Below, in pieces: positions 35,249-47,053 of a DNA stretch of 64,000 nucleotides. A program made the translations under genes and the position numbers. Source of the stretch: Sipunculus nudus (lineage: Eukaryota > Annelida > Sipuncula > Golfingiida > Sipunculidae); contig CM049314.1 in assembly GCA_026874595.1 (NCBI GenBank), forward strand, positions 77,857,300 through 77,921,299, given 5' to 3'. The notes beneath the pieces were generated by a model. That model was given only the letters and a program-made list of their open reading frames with translations. It made no database searches and had not been told where the DNA came from. Position 1 is the first letter of the stretch; the number at the start of each line of letters is the position of its first letter.

Positions 35249-37320
35249 TATATCTGAAAGAATTTAACAACATAGCCAGAAAGTTCAACATTTCAGGCAA
35301 AATAAACCAAACCAACGAAAAGCCCGCTTTTATAACTCTAAAGAACCACAAAGAAAACTTTGAAACTAACACTAAATGCCGCTTGATAAACCCTACCAAA
35401 TATGAAGTGGGACGCGTCAGCAAAGTGATCCTTGACAGAATCAACGAAAATATCCGTAAAAAACAAGCTAAACTAATGAAGAAGCACCAACGAGGTTCTC
35501 AAATGGTTTTCCAGACTCAGCGGTGAGAAACAATTAACATTCGTCATGTTTGATATTATCGAATTCTATCCGTCTATAAATGAGAGCCTCCTAACCAAAT
35601 CCTTAGAATGGGCAAAACATTACTAACATACAAAAAAAAGGAAATCGAAGCCATACTGCATTCCAGAAGATCCATACTTTTTGACAACCAGGGAAAACCC
35701 TGGAAAAAATAGGTGCACCAAACCAGTTTGACGACACTATGGGTGCTTTCGACGGCACAGAAATATGTGAACTGGTTGGATTATATATCCTCAGTGACCT
35801 AGGAAAAAACTTGAACACTGAAAGCAATGGCCTATACCGCGACGACGGTCTAGCTGTTTTACGATCAGGATCAGGTAATCAAATCACCCACCACCTATCA
35901 TTAAAAACTTGCAGCAGGCAATCGGGAAGAGACACACTATAATCATCAAGCAAAGAAATATTTGAAGATGCCGCTCCAATTTTAACTCAGCCTTAAAGAG
36001 CCTTAAAGAAAGCAGGGTACAATGATAGACAGAGTGTCCGTCTCTATAATACAGAGACGGAGAGCACTGCATGCATTCTTGTGGTGACCAGTCTGATATT
36101 ACTAAATGTCCCTCCATTGGCCAAATTACCAAACATAATCTAGCTAACATACCCTTAACTACGACTCCTTATTTGTTTTCTCGCTCAAATAAGAAAATGA
36201 AACATATTATCCAGGTGCAAAGTTAAGAAGCGATGCTCGCAGGTTTTTAGCCAAACATGACATGTTGCTTTAGAGTCCTTCCTCTGATTGGCTGTTAGGT
36301 TTCAGGCTCATTCATCATTGAAATCCAACTTAATTCCAATCATAATATTTACTTGCTGGTCCCTAAAATAAAGCCATCTAGTGAATAAAACAGAAAGTGT
36401 AAGCAAAAAAATGACACCAAGAGGGGCAAGTAGCCACCTGCGAAATTTTCTCTTATTTTAAATGGTTCACACACCCAGTAAAGACCAACGTTGGTTTATT
36501 TTAAGCTTATTATTTGATTTATCTTAATTTCTGTGTCCTCGCTCGGACACCAATATTTTCAATAGAGTTCTCGTAAGCCTCAATGGGAGGCTTACTAAGT
36601 AGGCTAGGTACAACGATAGCGTGCATTACAATGGGGGTAACGGCGATAATGGACAACAAAGAAAGAAAAGAAACAGAGCTAGAAAGATAATTTGGTATAA
36701 CCAACAATACAGCAAGAACGTCAAAACAAATGTCGGCTCACAATTCTTAAAACTGATAAAAAAAAACACTTTCCACGGGACAACAAACTACACCAAATCT
36801 TTAACAAAAATAGAATCAAAATCAGCAACAGTTGCATGAGAAATATGATGCAAATAATAACAGCCCATAACAAAAAAATCAATGCAAAAAATAACCAAGA
36901 AACAGCCAAAAACAACTGTAACTGTAGGGTGAAAAACACGTCCCTTAGACGGGATTTGCTTTGACAGCAATATTGTTTACAAAGCGACGGTCGAGACCGA
37001 ACACCAAACCGCTCAGTACATCGGATTAGAAGGTGGCCAATTCAAAACTCGATACAACAACCACAACAAATCATTTCGCATTTAACGTTACGAAAAAGAA
37101 ACGGAACTTTCGAAGCACATTTGGATCCTGAAGATTTTACCAACTGAGAAATAATCCAACACTCTAACACAATGAAACGAACCTTGGAACTATGTAATCT
37201 CTGTATAAAGGAGAAATACAGCATACTGCACCACAAAAGCGACAAGTTAATAATCCTATTAAACAGGCGAAGTGAATTAATTTCGAATTGCCGACACCTG
37301 AAGCCACCGAACCGTGTAAA
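35249..37320 (+). pseudogene. Penelope-like element: RT plus GIY-YIG endonuclease relic
   Basis: Penelope-like elements encode a telomerase-related RT joined to a GIY-YIG nuclease. Seen in order: ARKFNISGKINQ, FITLKNHKENFET and CRLINPTKYEVGRVSK (35265-35420); VMFDIIEFYPSI (about 35548-35580, RT motif A); MGAFDGTEICELVGLYILSD (35739-35800); NGLYRDDGLAVL (about 35828-35862, catalytic DD). After a deletion come PPIIKNLQQAIGKR and KEIFEDAAPI, then the insert at 36025-36626. RKIIWYNQQYSKNVKTNVGS (36670-36735), a CNCR...C knuckle (about 36918-36960), SNIVYKATVE, TAQYIGLEGGQFKTRYNNHN and ELSKHIWILK (36966-37135, GIY-YIG) follow. It ends with ELCNLCIKEKYSIL and LNRRSELISNCRH (37185-37300). Several frame breaks; inactive. 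Confidence 0.88.
36025..36626. mobile_element. 602-bp insertion of unknown type in the Penelope-like element
   Basis: Flanked by TACAATG at 36018-36024 and 36627-36633, a 7-bp target duplication. With one copy removed, the host protein reads AGYN straight into GGNGDNGQQRKKRNRARKII in one frame, which fits the normal spacing of this family. The ends are not inverted repeats and there is no A-tail or Pol III box. Three perfect hairpins lie inside: TCCGTCTCT/AGAGACGGA (36037-36061), GTGTCC/GGACAC (about 36532-36550) and GTAAGCCTC/GAGGCTTAC (about 36573-36595). No coding motif. I cannot assign it. Confidence 0.7.
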
Positions 37321-38692
37321 AAGAAAGTAACAGTTATAAAGCTAGGTCCCCAACAAGCGTCAGTTATCTGATGATCGCCCGGGTGCCGATACCGGCAACG
37401 GCGTGAAACTCGGAGAAATAACACGATTTTCCAGCGTAAACCATGTTCTTTTGTAGTATACAGTATAAAAAAAGTGGTGCAGGGTTCGTTATTTGCCTTG
37501 CAGGCCTGGGAAATGTCTGCTCTACAGGCTTGTAAATTTTAAATCGAATTTCTACCGAGCCGTGCAAAGACTTTTACGGGCCCTATTCGCAGGCCATAGT
37601 TTGTCCAACCCTATGATATGGAGTGTCTGATAGAGTTTCTGAGTATGTTACCTCAAGGCATTGAACCCGCTCAGAATTGTTACAATACTCTTGGTGTCTG
37701 TATGATTCTCAGAGAAGACAAGGTATCTGAATTCCAACCAAATCAAACCGATTGGTGTACATTAGGCTTAACATGTACACAACGATATTTCCGATAATAT
37801 GTGTTAATTAATTATCAATTTATAAATCTTTATTTTATAAGTTCATCCGTTCTTTTGCGTTGACTTTATTAACATTATTGCATATTGTTAATATATCCTT
37901 CGTTGACTGAAAGAGGACACCTTGAGCTTGAGCTGTGCTTTATTTATTAATTTGGCCTATTCAGATTTCTCACGTCTATTACCTAATGATATTATATATA
38001 ACCTTTCATAAAAATAGGCCAAAAATCGAAGATCCCACGAGACACAGGCTGATATTTACGTTTATACCCACATGTTGATATTATGTGGGAGCCCCGTCGA
38101 ACATATTTAACATAATTGGGATGATTATATTGACCATCCCCCCCCCCCCCCTTTGCTAGAAAGTGTGGGGGCGGGGTACATACCCCTATCCCCCTGTAAT
38201 GACGCCGCTGATGGCACACCTCTATCACGGCATTATAAGGACATCATAATGTATGCAGATTCAACAAGTAATTAAATACAAATTAAAGAGTTAATGGCTG
38301 GCTTTAATAGTGTGCAAGACATGCTATACCCTGGAGCCCATGATCTGTGTATTATTTTGTACTGGTTCCTACAAACTTTGATAGAGGTTTAAGAACCTCT
38401 CCATAATCACAGACTACCAAAGACGTTGCATTAGCATCCCGAAGATTTTATGAAACGGCAATATCTTTAGCTGTCGGGTGTAAACCAAAGCGTCCTTGAA
38501 ATTTTAGAGACATCGAGTAAATATAATAGGACAGCGACTGTCATTGGCTAAGGTATTCGTTGTTAATGAGACATTATACAAATAAGGATTAAATTGATCC
38601 ATATTATAATTATTATTGGAAGAAGAAGTAGTAGTAGTAGGAGTAGTAGTAGTATTGTTATTATTAATAATAATGAAAATAATAATGATATT
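37321..38692. other. Intergenic DNA, nothing firm
   Basis: No coding motif recognised. 38100-38220 has a C-run and a G-rich patch, then GACGCCGCTGATGGCA, which resembles the ends of degraded terminal-repeat elements, but no partner end is visible. Confidence 0.4.
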
Positions 38693-38694
38693 AA

Positions 38695-38734
<40 letters not shown>

Positions 38735-39895
38735 CCCTCGCAACTCCTCGCAACAAAGTTGCGAAAGGGATATAGTAACGCTTCTGTTCGTGCGTCCGGC
38801 CGTCCGAAATTGCTTTGTGGATCAATTTCAAGCCAAACTGCCCAAAACCTTTCATCTCGCACATATGGCTTACCCACCCATGGATGAAGAAACCTATCGA
38901 TATTGAGGTTACGGGGTCAAAGGTCACGGCCACAGCACCCACTTCTTGAAAAGCTTGTGGATCGATTTCAAGCCAAACCGTTTGACCTAAACCTTTCATC
39001 TCGCACATATGGCTTACCCATCCTAGATGAAGAAACCTATCGATTTTTTAGGTCATGAGGCCAAACGGTCATGGCCACAGCACCCACTTCTTAAAAAAGC
39101 TTGTGGATCGATTTCAAGCCAAACCGTTTGACCTAAACCTTTCATCTCGCACATATGGCTTACCCACCCATAGATGAAGAAACCTGTCAATTTTGAGGTC
39201 ACGGGGTCAAAGGTCACGGCCACAGCACCCACTTCTTGAAAAAAGCTTGTGAAACGATTTCAAGCAAAACCGTATGACCTAAACATTTCATCTCGCACAT
39301 ATGGCTTACCCATCCTAGATGAAGAAACCTATCGATTTTTTAGGTCAAGAGGCCAAACGGTCATGGCCACAGCACCCACTTCTTAAAAAAGCTTGTGGAT
39401 CGATTTCAAGCCAAACGTTTGATCTAAACCTTTCATATTACACATATGGCTTACCCACCCATGGATGAAGAAACCTGTAAATTTTGAGGTCACGGGGTCA
39501 AAGGTCACGGCCACAGCACCCACTTCTTGAAAAAAGCTTGTGGATCGATTTCAAGAAAACCATTTGACCTAGACCTTTCATCGTGGACATATGGCTCCCC
39601 CACCCATTGATGAAGAAACCTATCGATTTGGCGGTCACAGGGTCAAAGGTCACAGCCACAGCACCCACTTCTTGAAAATGCTTCTGGATCAATTTCAAGC
39701 CAAACCTTTTAACCAAATCCTTTCATCTCGCACATATGCCTCACACACCGAAACACGTACAACTTATTGAGTTTGACGTCAAAGCTCAAGCTCACACACC
39801 TCCCCACCTTATGTTAACACTTGCGGGATAAACCACATATTATTATGCCCCCATGCGAGGGGATGCTCCGCACTGCGGTGCCCTTTTTATTATTA
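38693..39895. mobile_element. Element with seven ~145-bp tandem units, inserted in (ATT)n
   Basis: An (ATT)n tract (38693-38733) is followed by a unique head (ACCCTCGCAACTCCTCGCAA, then CGTGCGTCCGGCCGTCCG). Then come seven direct units starting with GCTTGTGGATCGATTTCAAG-like sequence at about 38813, 38952, 39101, 39244, 39390, 39536 and 39680. Each unit contains CCTTTCATCTCGCACATATG, GATGAAGAAACC and GGTCAAAGGTCACGGCCACA. The tail ends GGATGCTCCGCACTGCGGTG, followed by TTATTATTATTATT again (39885-39900). A head, a tandem core and a tail inside a trinucleotide microsatellite is a layout seen in repeats of marine invertebrate genomes. There is no protein; minus-strand frames through it are artefacts of the repeat. 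Confidence 0.82.
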
Positions 39896-40109
39896 TTATT
39901 AGTCACATATGAGGGAAACTTTTATTATTTTGACTATATTTATCATATAGGGAAAAAATCTGGCTTTCATGGAACTGACTTTCATACCCCAGTGAACATA
40001 CCCTAAATCGAATACTATATAAGTAACTTGTTGTTCTTTACTTTTTCCGAAGAATGTATGTGTCCTGGTTTAGTTTGCGTACCTATTAATAAACTCTAGG
40101 TAACCCATG

Positions 40110-40445
40110 TTCAGAGCAGATCTTTCAAAGCCCCTGTGATGGATGTTTGAGCTTGTGTATTAACAAGCTGCTAGAAAAACGGTATATACGCACAAATGTT
40201 GATAAACCGAAAAACCGAATTACCTAAGGTAGTTTGTTGCATATGTGAGAATTTGAAAACTCACTGCCTGAAAAACGACTTTTGCAAATCTTGTCTAACT
40301 TCCCGCCAGATTTTCTTGTTGAACGGATTTTGATTATTTTGCCCCCCCCCCCCCCCACCCCCCCCCCATGTTATAACATGGAACAGTCTGTATACGGTAT
40401 AATTGGCGGGTTTTTTTTGCCTGTTTTATAGAATTTTCAATAGAT
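40110..40445 (+). repeat. Dispersed repeat family R1, copy 2
   Basis: Same order of landmarks as copy 1 at 33215-33560. It contains a long C tract (about 40341-40371) where copy 1 has CGACCCCCACATA, so the C-run has expanded in this copy. Confidence 0.75.
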
Positions 40446-41472
40446 TATCGTTAATCAATAGACGTCTGTTATCGGAACGGGCCTCTTTAAATTAAACAGA
40501 TAATCCCCTTAAAATGTTCCACATGCTTCCTCGCGATAAAATCAATAGACGCCTTACTAATCCCGCGGTCTAGAAGCCGGGCATAAATAAAGGGTAGCAG
40601 TTCTTTCAAGCACATTGGGCTTGCTGGATCTTAACGAAGTACACATCAACACTTAGCTGAAGTCCTGTAAGTTAATTTATTTTCCTGTCGGCGTGAAACG
40701 GCACTCAGTCCAATGGTACAATTTAGGGAATATCGACCTGATAGCCTGGAGCCCACGTTTCGTGGGAAGTCTATGAAAGCAGGTCAACAGGACACGATAC
40801 CTTGACGAACGCTTTAATACTTACCTATACATAAAGGGGGGGGGATATGCGTAGCTTTTTGGTTTTGAGAAAAAGAGTAACCATTCATAAAAATCTTATG
40901 ATATACTGTAAGAAAAGCAGGCGTCTCCATTCTACCGACCGGAAGAAGTCAACTGTAAATCAAACCCATGTAAAAACATTTTTAGTACTCCACGGACAAC
41001 GTTTTAATTAGTTATAAATATTTCCGCAAGATGGCGCGATATAATGTTTTCCCTCGTTTGTGACTTGTTGCCCTTGTTGATTTAACTGATGGAAACTAAG
41101 CTCATAAATGTATTCAAGGATTTTTATAAAATGTGTATAGGGTTAGGGTAAGAATCCGGGAAACTGCATTCAGCATAAGAGGTTATCTCGATCACCATTA
41201 TATATTGAATTCAATGGACGCTTTACCATTGTGAGATTTATGGCAATTTTTCTTTGTCCGAGGAGAGGCCCATTCCTCGGTTTGAGGGACCGTATATGTT
41301 TTTAGGCTCACGTGTGAACCGTGTAAGCCAACCTTGACTCTGTATGTGTATAGGACACGGGAATGTTTGATTTGTATTCTCGCTGAGGTACCGTTGAAGG
41401 CTTAGACTACACATCCTATTTAATATAAATATATATTTTCCAGGATGTCATTTAACAAGAACAATAAAATAA
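40446..41472. other. Intergenic DNA with a promoter-like stretch
   Basis: At 40580-40600 is GGGCATAAATAAAGGGTAGC (TATA-like), followed about 80 bp later by GAAGTCCTGTAAGTTAATT (40661-40679), a possible splice donor. No coding exon could be tied to it. The rest shows nothing. Confidence 0.25.
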
Positions 41473-41846
41473 CCGGCTTCTGTGGCTCAGGAGTAGAGCG
41501 CAGGACTCAAAGCCGGGGGGTCGTGAGTTCAAATTTCAGCCGAGGGAGAGCGCTCTGCAGGCTCAATGAGAAAGCTGTGCCCCACAGCCGTGTATAACAT
41601 ACAAACGAGTGCGTCTTTGGGAGGTCCCGCGGTGTTATGACCCAATAATGGGGTTGATGACATACCCAGGACCAGCAAGTGCGGTAGACACCGGGCCTCG
41701 ATGACACCAGGATACAGAAAAATGATAGAAAACGAGTGTTATCTTCCTGTCATGTAGTCATAAACCGAAACGGAACCCTGCAGATGTAAGTACTTAGATT
41801 TAAAGTTTGCATTTAAAAAATGGAGGCAGTTACCTCCACCAAAAAA
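41473..41846 (+). mobile_element. tRNA-derived SINE family A, full-length copy
   Basis: The head GGCTTCTGTGGCTCAGGAGT includes an A box-like TGGCTCAGGAGTAGAGC. The B box is GAGTTCAAATTTC (about 41525-41537). A unique body follows: TGTGCCCCACAGCCGTG, GGAGGTCCCGCGGTGTTATG, then GATGACACCAGGATAC (about 41700). The 3' end is ATGGAGGCAGTTACCTCCAC, which folds as a TGGAGG/CCTCCA hairpin, then an A-rich tail. Other copies: 16795-16965, 18370-18619 and 61520-61800. SINEs of this kind are transcribed by Pol III and copied by LINE enzymes. Confidence 0.85.
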
Positions 41847-42409
41847 GTGAAGGCAATTTAAAAAAAAAGAACAAAAAAATATGAAATTTCCTGATTATTC
41901 CCCTGAAAACTACTAAAGCAGACACATTACTTCCATTACTTCCAAACAAACATTTTAGCACTATGCTTTTCACTTAACATTAATTGGTGGACACCTAAGC
42001 ATCATTTTGATTTGTACTTATGATAATCGGAAACATAAGTCACACGAGTGAGATTTCTTGAAGAAAGAGACATCGGTCCACAACCAACGAGGACGAGCCA
42101 AACCAATAACTGCTGCACCTCATAAATATTAATGAGTATTAAAATGACAACGTTAACTGTAGGGCAACCGGTTCTGCACAGGACATTGGTCACATGATAA
42201 TTCCATTTTCATTATTTTGGTCCATAACCATCTTATGGATCCTGAATTATAACATTTTACCTACTCTCATATATGCAGTGGAGAAACATACCTGCATAAT
42301 AAACCAAGCTCTTCTTTATCTATTGTTTTCATAATTTTTGAGATTCTGTTATAAAAGTTGAATCTTAGTTATAACGTGAGTTATAGTTGTACCATGTATT
42401 TTGTATCTT

Positions 42410-43120
42410 ATTCTGACAATGTATCTTAGTAATATAATGTATCTGAGTCAAATAATGGGTTTAATGTATCTTAGTCTGACAATGTATCTTGGTAATATAA
42501 TGTATCTGAGTCAAATAACGTGTTTTTATGTATCTTAGTCTGACAATGTATCTTAGTAATATTATGTATCTGAGTCAAATAACGTGATTTATGTATCTCA
42601 GTCTGACAATGTATTTTAGTAATATAATGTATCTGAGTCAAATAACGTGTTTTATGTATCTTCGTCTAAATATGAATCTTAGTAATATAATGTATCTGAG
42701 TCAAATAACGTGTTTTATGTATCTTAGTCTGACAATGTATTTAATAATTTAATGTATCTGAGTCAAGTAACGTGTTTTATGTAGCTCAGTCCGACAATGT
42801 ATCTTAGTAATATTATGTATCTGAGTCTAATAACGTGATTTATGTATCTCAATCCGACAATGTATCTTAGTAATATTATGTATCTGAGTCTTATAACGTG
42901 ATTAATGTATCTCAGTCCGACAATATTTCTTAGTAATACAATGTATCTAAGTCAAATAACGTGTTTTATGTTTGTAAGTCTGACATTATATTCTAGTAAT
43001 ATAATGTATTTGATTCAAATAATGTGTTTTAAGTTCCTTAGTCCGACAATGTATCTTAGTAATATAATGTATCTGAGTCAAATAACGTGTTTATGTATCT
43101 TAGTTGTGTAATGTATCATA
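42410..43120. repeat. Minisatellite, 11 units of ~63 bp
   Basis: Each unit holds CTGACAATGTATCTTAGTAA, then AATGTATCTGAGTCAAATAA and CGTGTTTTATGTATC. Unit starts are near 42413, 42476, 42539, 42602, 42664, 42727, 42789, 42852, 42915, 42978 and 43041. The unit itself is built from a shorter AATGTATCTKAG motif. Divergence between units is modest. No coding frame is kept. Confidence 0.92.
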
Positions 43121-46100
43121 GTTGCATGTTATAACGTATAACACATGCAAACTCTTGTATTGACTCTTCATATTGCTGTAATCAACATACACAAACAATT
43201 TTGATTAAATATGTTATATTTCAAAATTCACATGAAAAGAAAATATTGTAGTTAACTCAACAAACGCAAGCTTGCAGCATGGCGAGCGTGCTGTTAGTTC
43301 CTGCCTTGATTTGAATAAAACAATGATCATTACTTCCCATGTATATTTTATTGATATGTTTATACCTATCAAGTGTACAGAAATGTTCAATCCCTAGTAT
43401 AAGCCCACCTTCCCCATGATAAAGTAAATGCAAGGTGTGCGTGTCACACAAATTAGGTTGTTATACTATTTTGAGTGGTCAGTCATGAACCATTTTTTTT
43501 AATGTAATTCAGCATGAAATTATTTTAGGTATAATAATATTACCATCGAATTTTTCTTGACACATCCATTTGATATGCCAACAGATAACATCATTCATCA
43601 AATGCAGTTGATAGATCGTGAATGTTCTATTGCACTGAGAATTTATTCATATAATATTTATATGGCAGTTCAATATACATCTTATTTGGGCATAACAACT
43701 TATAAATATGAACCAATTGATCCAGGTTACTATATAAAGGGACGACAGATGCCGGCCGTTACAGGTTTCTTACCATAGAAATATTTTGGGATTTGTTGAG
43801 CCCAAAGAGTGAATGACACAGGCGTACCAGATTAGTTTTATTTAAAAATGAAACATACTTTCCGAGTTGCATCAGATTGGTTGAGGGTATCCGGTAAATT
43901 GATTATTTCCGACCTTCTTGCACCTCAATAAGAACTTTCTATTTTTGTCGTAGTATAGTGAAGAGGGGTCTCCTGAACCTGCCGTTATTGGCCATAAAAA
44001 AAGGTTGTTCCTCTGCTAGAGGCCGATATATCGGGATGCTTACAGAGAAAGGTTACACCTTCCGCTAATGGTCTTCTGAAAAGTAGCCAATTTGCCACGA
44101 GGCGTTTGACAGAAACCGCTGAAAAATGAATTCGTCCTAATTTTAGATTCAGGGAAGACAGTTTTTAGTTCTGGTTTCCATTACTTTCATAAATGTGTGT
44201 CAGAGAGATCCCTAGATTAATTTGTAATCCAAAAATTAGAAACCCGAAGGAAGGTCGAGCTTAGGTTTCCGGCATTTTTCTAAATCCAAAGTAAGTAAAC
44301 GTGAGGCGTGGACGCTCGGCTTAAGCTTCTATTTCTTTTCTTTTACGGGTTTACCTTTTTTTCATATTTAAAAAAGGCAAGTTAGAATACACAACGCTTT
44401 TAAAATTATGCCTTTCTGGAGTATAAGGCAGCGGTCTCTAGCAGACACATTGTGAACATGGTGAAGTTTATGAAAGGGCCATAGATTATATAATGTAAAA
44501 TTGTGCATAAGTAAACATGTCAGACTATGTATAGTAAAAAAAAGTGTCCATCAAAGGAAAGGTTACATTATTTTAAGTAAAAATGTCCATATTTGAAAAT
44601 TCAATTATTGACAATATTAGGAAGTAATCTCATCGGAATTATTACCAAAATTTGTAAAATTAAATGGACCGTAAGTGGTTTTCCAAATAAAAAAAAAAAG
44701 AAAAGTATTTTACTATAAAGCTGACTTTTAGAAAGACTATGAATAAGAGCGGTTATAAAATTTTTAATTTGATTGAATTTGATTTGGTCTAATTCTGTTT
44801 CTAAACACAGCGGGCATTAAAGGTTCATAACAATTCGCAATGACGTGTATTTATAACGTTATCAGTTATTTTTGGTTTGATAAAAATCTATCTCTAGAAA
44901 AAAAGTCTTCGGCACTCTTATGTACTATCTATAATTCAGTTTACCACAACATGACTGTATGCCCAGAGGTCCCGTCATGCTCATGCTCCCAGCCTCCGAG
45001 AAGAAACATGAAATTGCTTTATGCCACTGATCGTATACGGTGCAAGCTTATTTCCAATCGTGTTCCCAAAGGTTTAAAAAAAATATAAGGCGATACAGTA
45101 ATATTTTAATTTAAATACTCTATTCCATGTATGTTGAACATACCATGTACGTGGAAAGGCAATTATACAATGGATTTTTTATATTATTTGTTAAACCTGA
45201 ATCGGTCTGAATAATACAACAGTAAAGATAAAAATGAAAAACGCAGCGAAACAAGTATATGTAGTACTAAAGGAGATCTTTGAAAATGGCCATATTTAAG
45301 GAGATAGTGGCACCTTAATTAATACAAAGGATAATTGGTGTGAAAATGTTCGAAAGGTTCTCTTGTTTATGAATCTGCTTGATGCCAGTGTCAAACTGAG
45401 GGCGTTTTTGATAATTCGCATCTGAAGCCTGGCATGTTAAAGCGCAGGAAAGACATCCAAGCTTCACAGATAAGGCGATGGAGTTACTTAAATGACTCTA
45501 ACTTACTTAATATCCAACGTATTTAATTCAAATCACCCTCTTCTTATTGACAAATACATAACCTTGAAGAGGATAAATAGACCGTTTGAATAATTATGCA
45601 TATTTATTTGATTTGGTAATTGATATGGAAGCAAATTAGTTTAATAACAAAAAACTCTTTTTCTCATTTGGAAAGTCGTCTTATTTTCTATTCAGGTCCG
45701 ATTCAGCTTACTTTTAGAATAATATTGCATCATCTTTTTTAGTGAAAAACCATAAATAGCTGATGATCAGATCAAATGAACTATCTTCGATAGATTTATC
45801 TTCGGCGTAAGGTCTTTGGTTTCACCTGCATTTTTGTTACATTTTTTCACGGTTTGAAAACAAACTCACATTTAAATTAAAATATAAAGCTGGTTTATCC
45901 ACATCTTTAACACCATGCATAGTTGAATGTCAATTGGATCATATCTTTAGGTAATTCATGAACACATAAGAGCATTATTGTAATTTCGTAAATATCTTTT
46001 GAGTTTCCATTAACATATGTCTTCCTTTCCGATTGTCATCCTCCTTTTTGTCCTACTCTCAGAGGGGATTGGATTTATAAAATCAGTTTATGCTGAAAGG

Positions 46101-46280
46101 TTGAGAGATTCTATGGGCTTTTTTATTATATTTGTACCACTTTTAAGTTAATGTCAATTGAGACAGGCATATAGAAATTTCTTCACAGCTTACGTTCAGC
46201 CATCCAATATTTTCCAATGGATCTAAAAATTAAGTTTGGATAGAATCAAGGCAACCCTTTCGTAAACGAAAATAACTTTG
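43121..46280. other. AT-rich intergenic DNA, nothing recognised
   Basis: Short frames (43257-43451, 43557-43778, 44840-45088) show no recognisable motif, and several of them rely on non-ATG starts. I see no repeat pair with other parts of the window. Confidence 0.5.
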
Positions 46281-47049
46281 TGTTACGGAACCTAATATAA
46301 ATAGATCACGTAAGCATGATGAACACAAATGGACGAGCCCCCAATGTTATGTTACGAAACCTAATATAAACATATCACGTATGCATGATGACACAAATTT
46401 TGTAATGGAGATAAAAAAAACAGATTCTGTAACACTAGGCAGCGTGAAATGTCTAGGGGAATGATTAAAAAAGTAAGTGTTTTTTGTTAACAAATGACTA
46501 TAATTTATTCTTAAAACAACCCTAACATTAGAGTACACTAAATCAATACAATTGCACAGTACAATAACAGTATAACATCAAATCAATATAAACACATAGC
46601 CTAAGAAACAAAGTGCACAGTACCTAGATACCACCACCGCCAAAGCGACAAGTTCTTTAAAATGTATACTCTTGGAAAATAACAGTCCAATGTAAAGCTC
46701 TAGTAACAATCCAGATAGCAAACTGAAGACCAAACAAGACCCGTCACAAAATCCAGGAGAAAATCTGAAGAAAATCTATAATTGCCGCACTCAACGGAAT
46801 AGGTCTCACAAACTGACACACACGCTTCTGTGTCCGCTGGAATTTTCTCTCCAAAAAAATGTCGTGTCTCAACATATTAGGGTTCACACGTGAGCTCGCT
46901 CCGGCTCTGCCAGGAGAGAAAGCCCCATGCTAGCATGACAACGAGAGTTCAAACAGTACGGATTAACTGGCAGTGCAACACGCGGCCAGGCATGAGCGCT
47001 ACAACACGAGTTACGCCTGTGTCACACAATAAAAAGGGCACCTGTAACA
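46281..47049 (+). mobile_element. Probable solo LTR (769 bp)
   Basis: Begins TGTTACGG and ends CTGTAACA, so the termini are the 5'-TG...CA-3' type with inverted TGTTAC/GTAACA. It is flanked by TTTG on both sides (46277-46280 and 47050-47053), a 4-bp target duplication. AATAAA lies at 47028-47033, 16 bp before the 3' end, as in LTR polyadenylation regions, which sets the orientation to +. The first ~69 bp are duplicated in tandem (TGTTACGGAACCTAATATAA at 46281; TGTTACGAAACCTAATATAA at 46350). No gag or pol is adjacent, so it is either a solo LTR or one end of a lost element. Confidence 0.65.
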
Positions 47050-47053
47050 TTTG

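Noticed and set aside
38504-38906. Asn- or Ile-rich open frames on both strands
   Set aside because: They are produced by the (ATT)n microsatellite and do not carry a domain.
42410-43120. CRISPR-like array
   Set aside because: Units are contiguous with no unique spacers, and the DNA is eukaryotic; it is a minisatellite.
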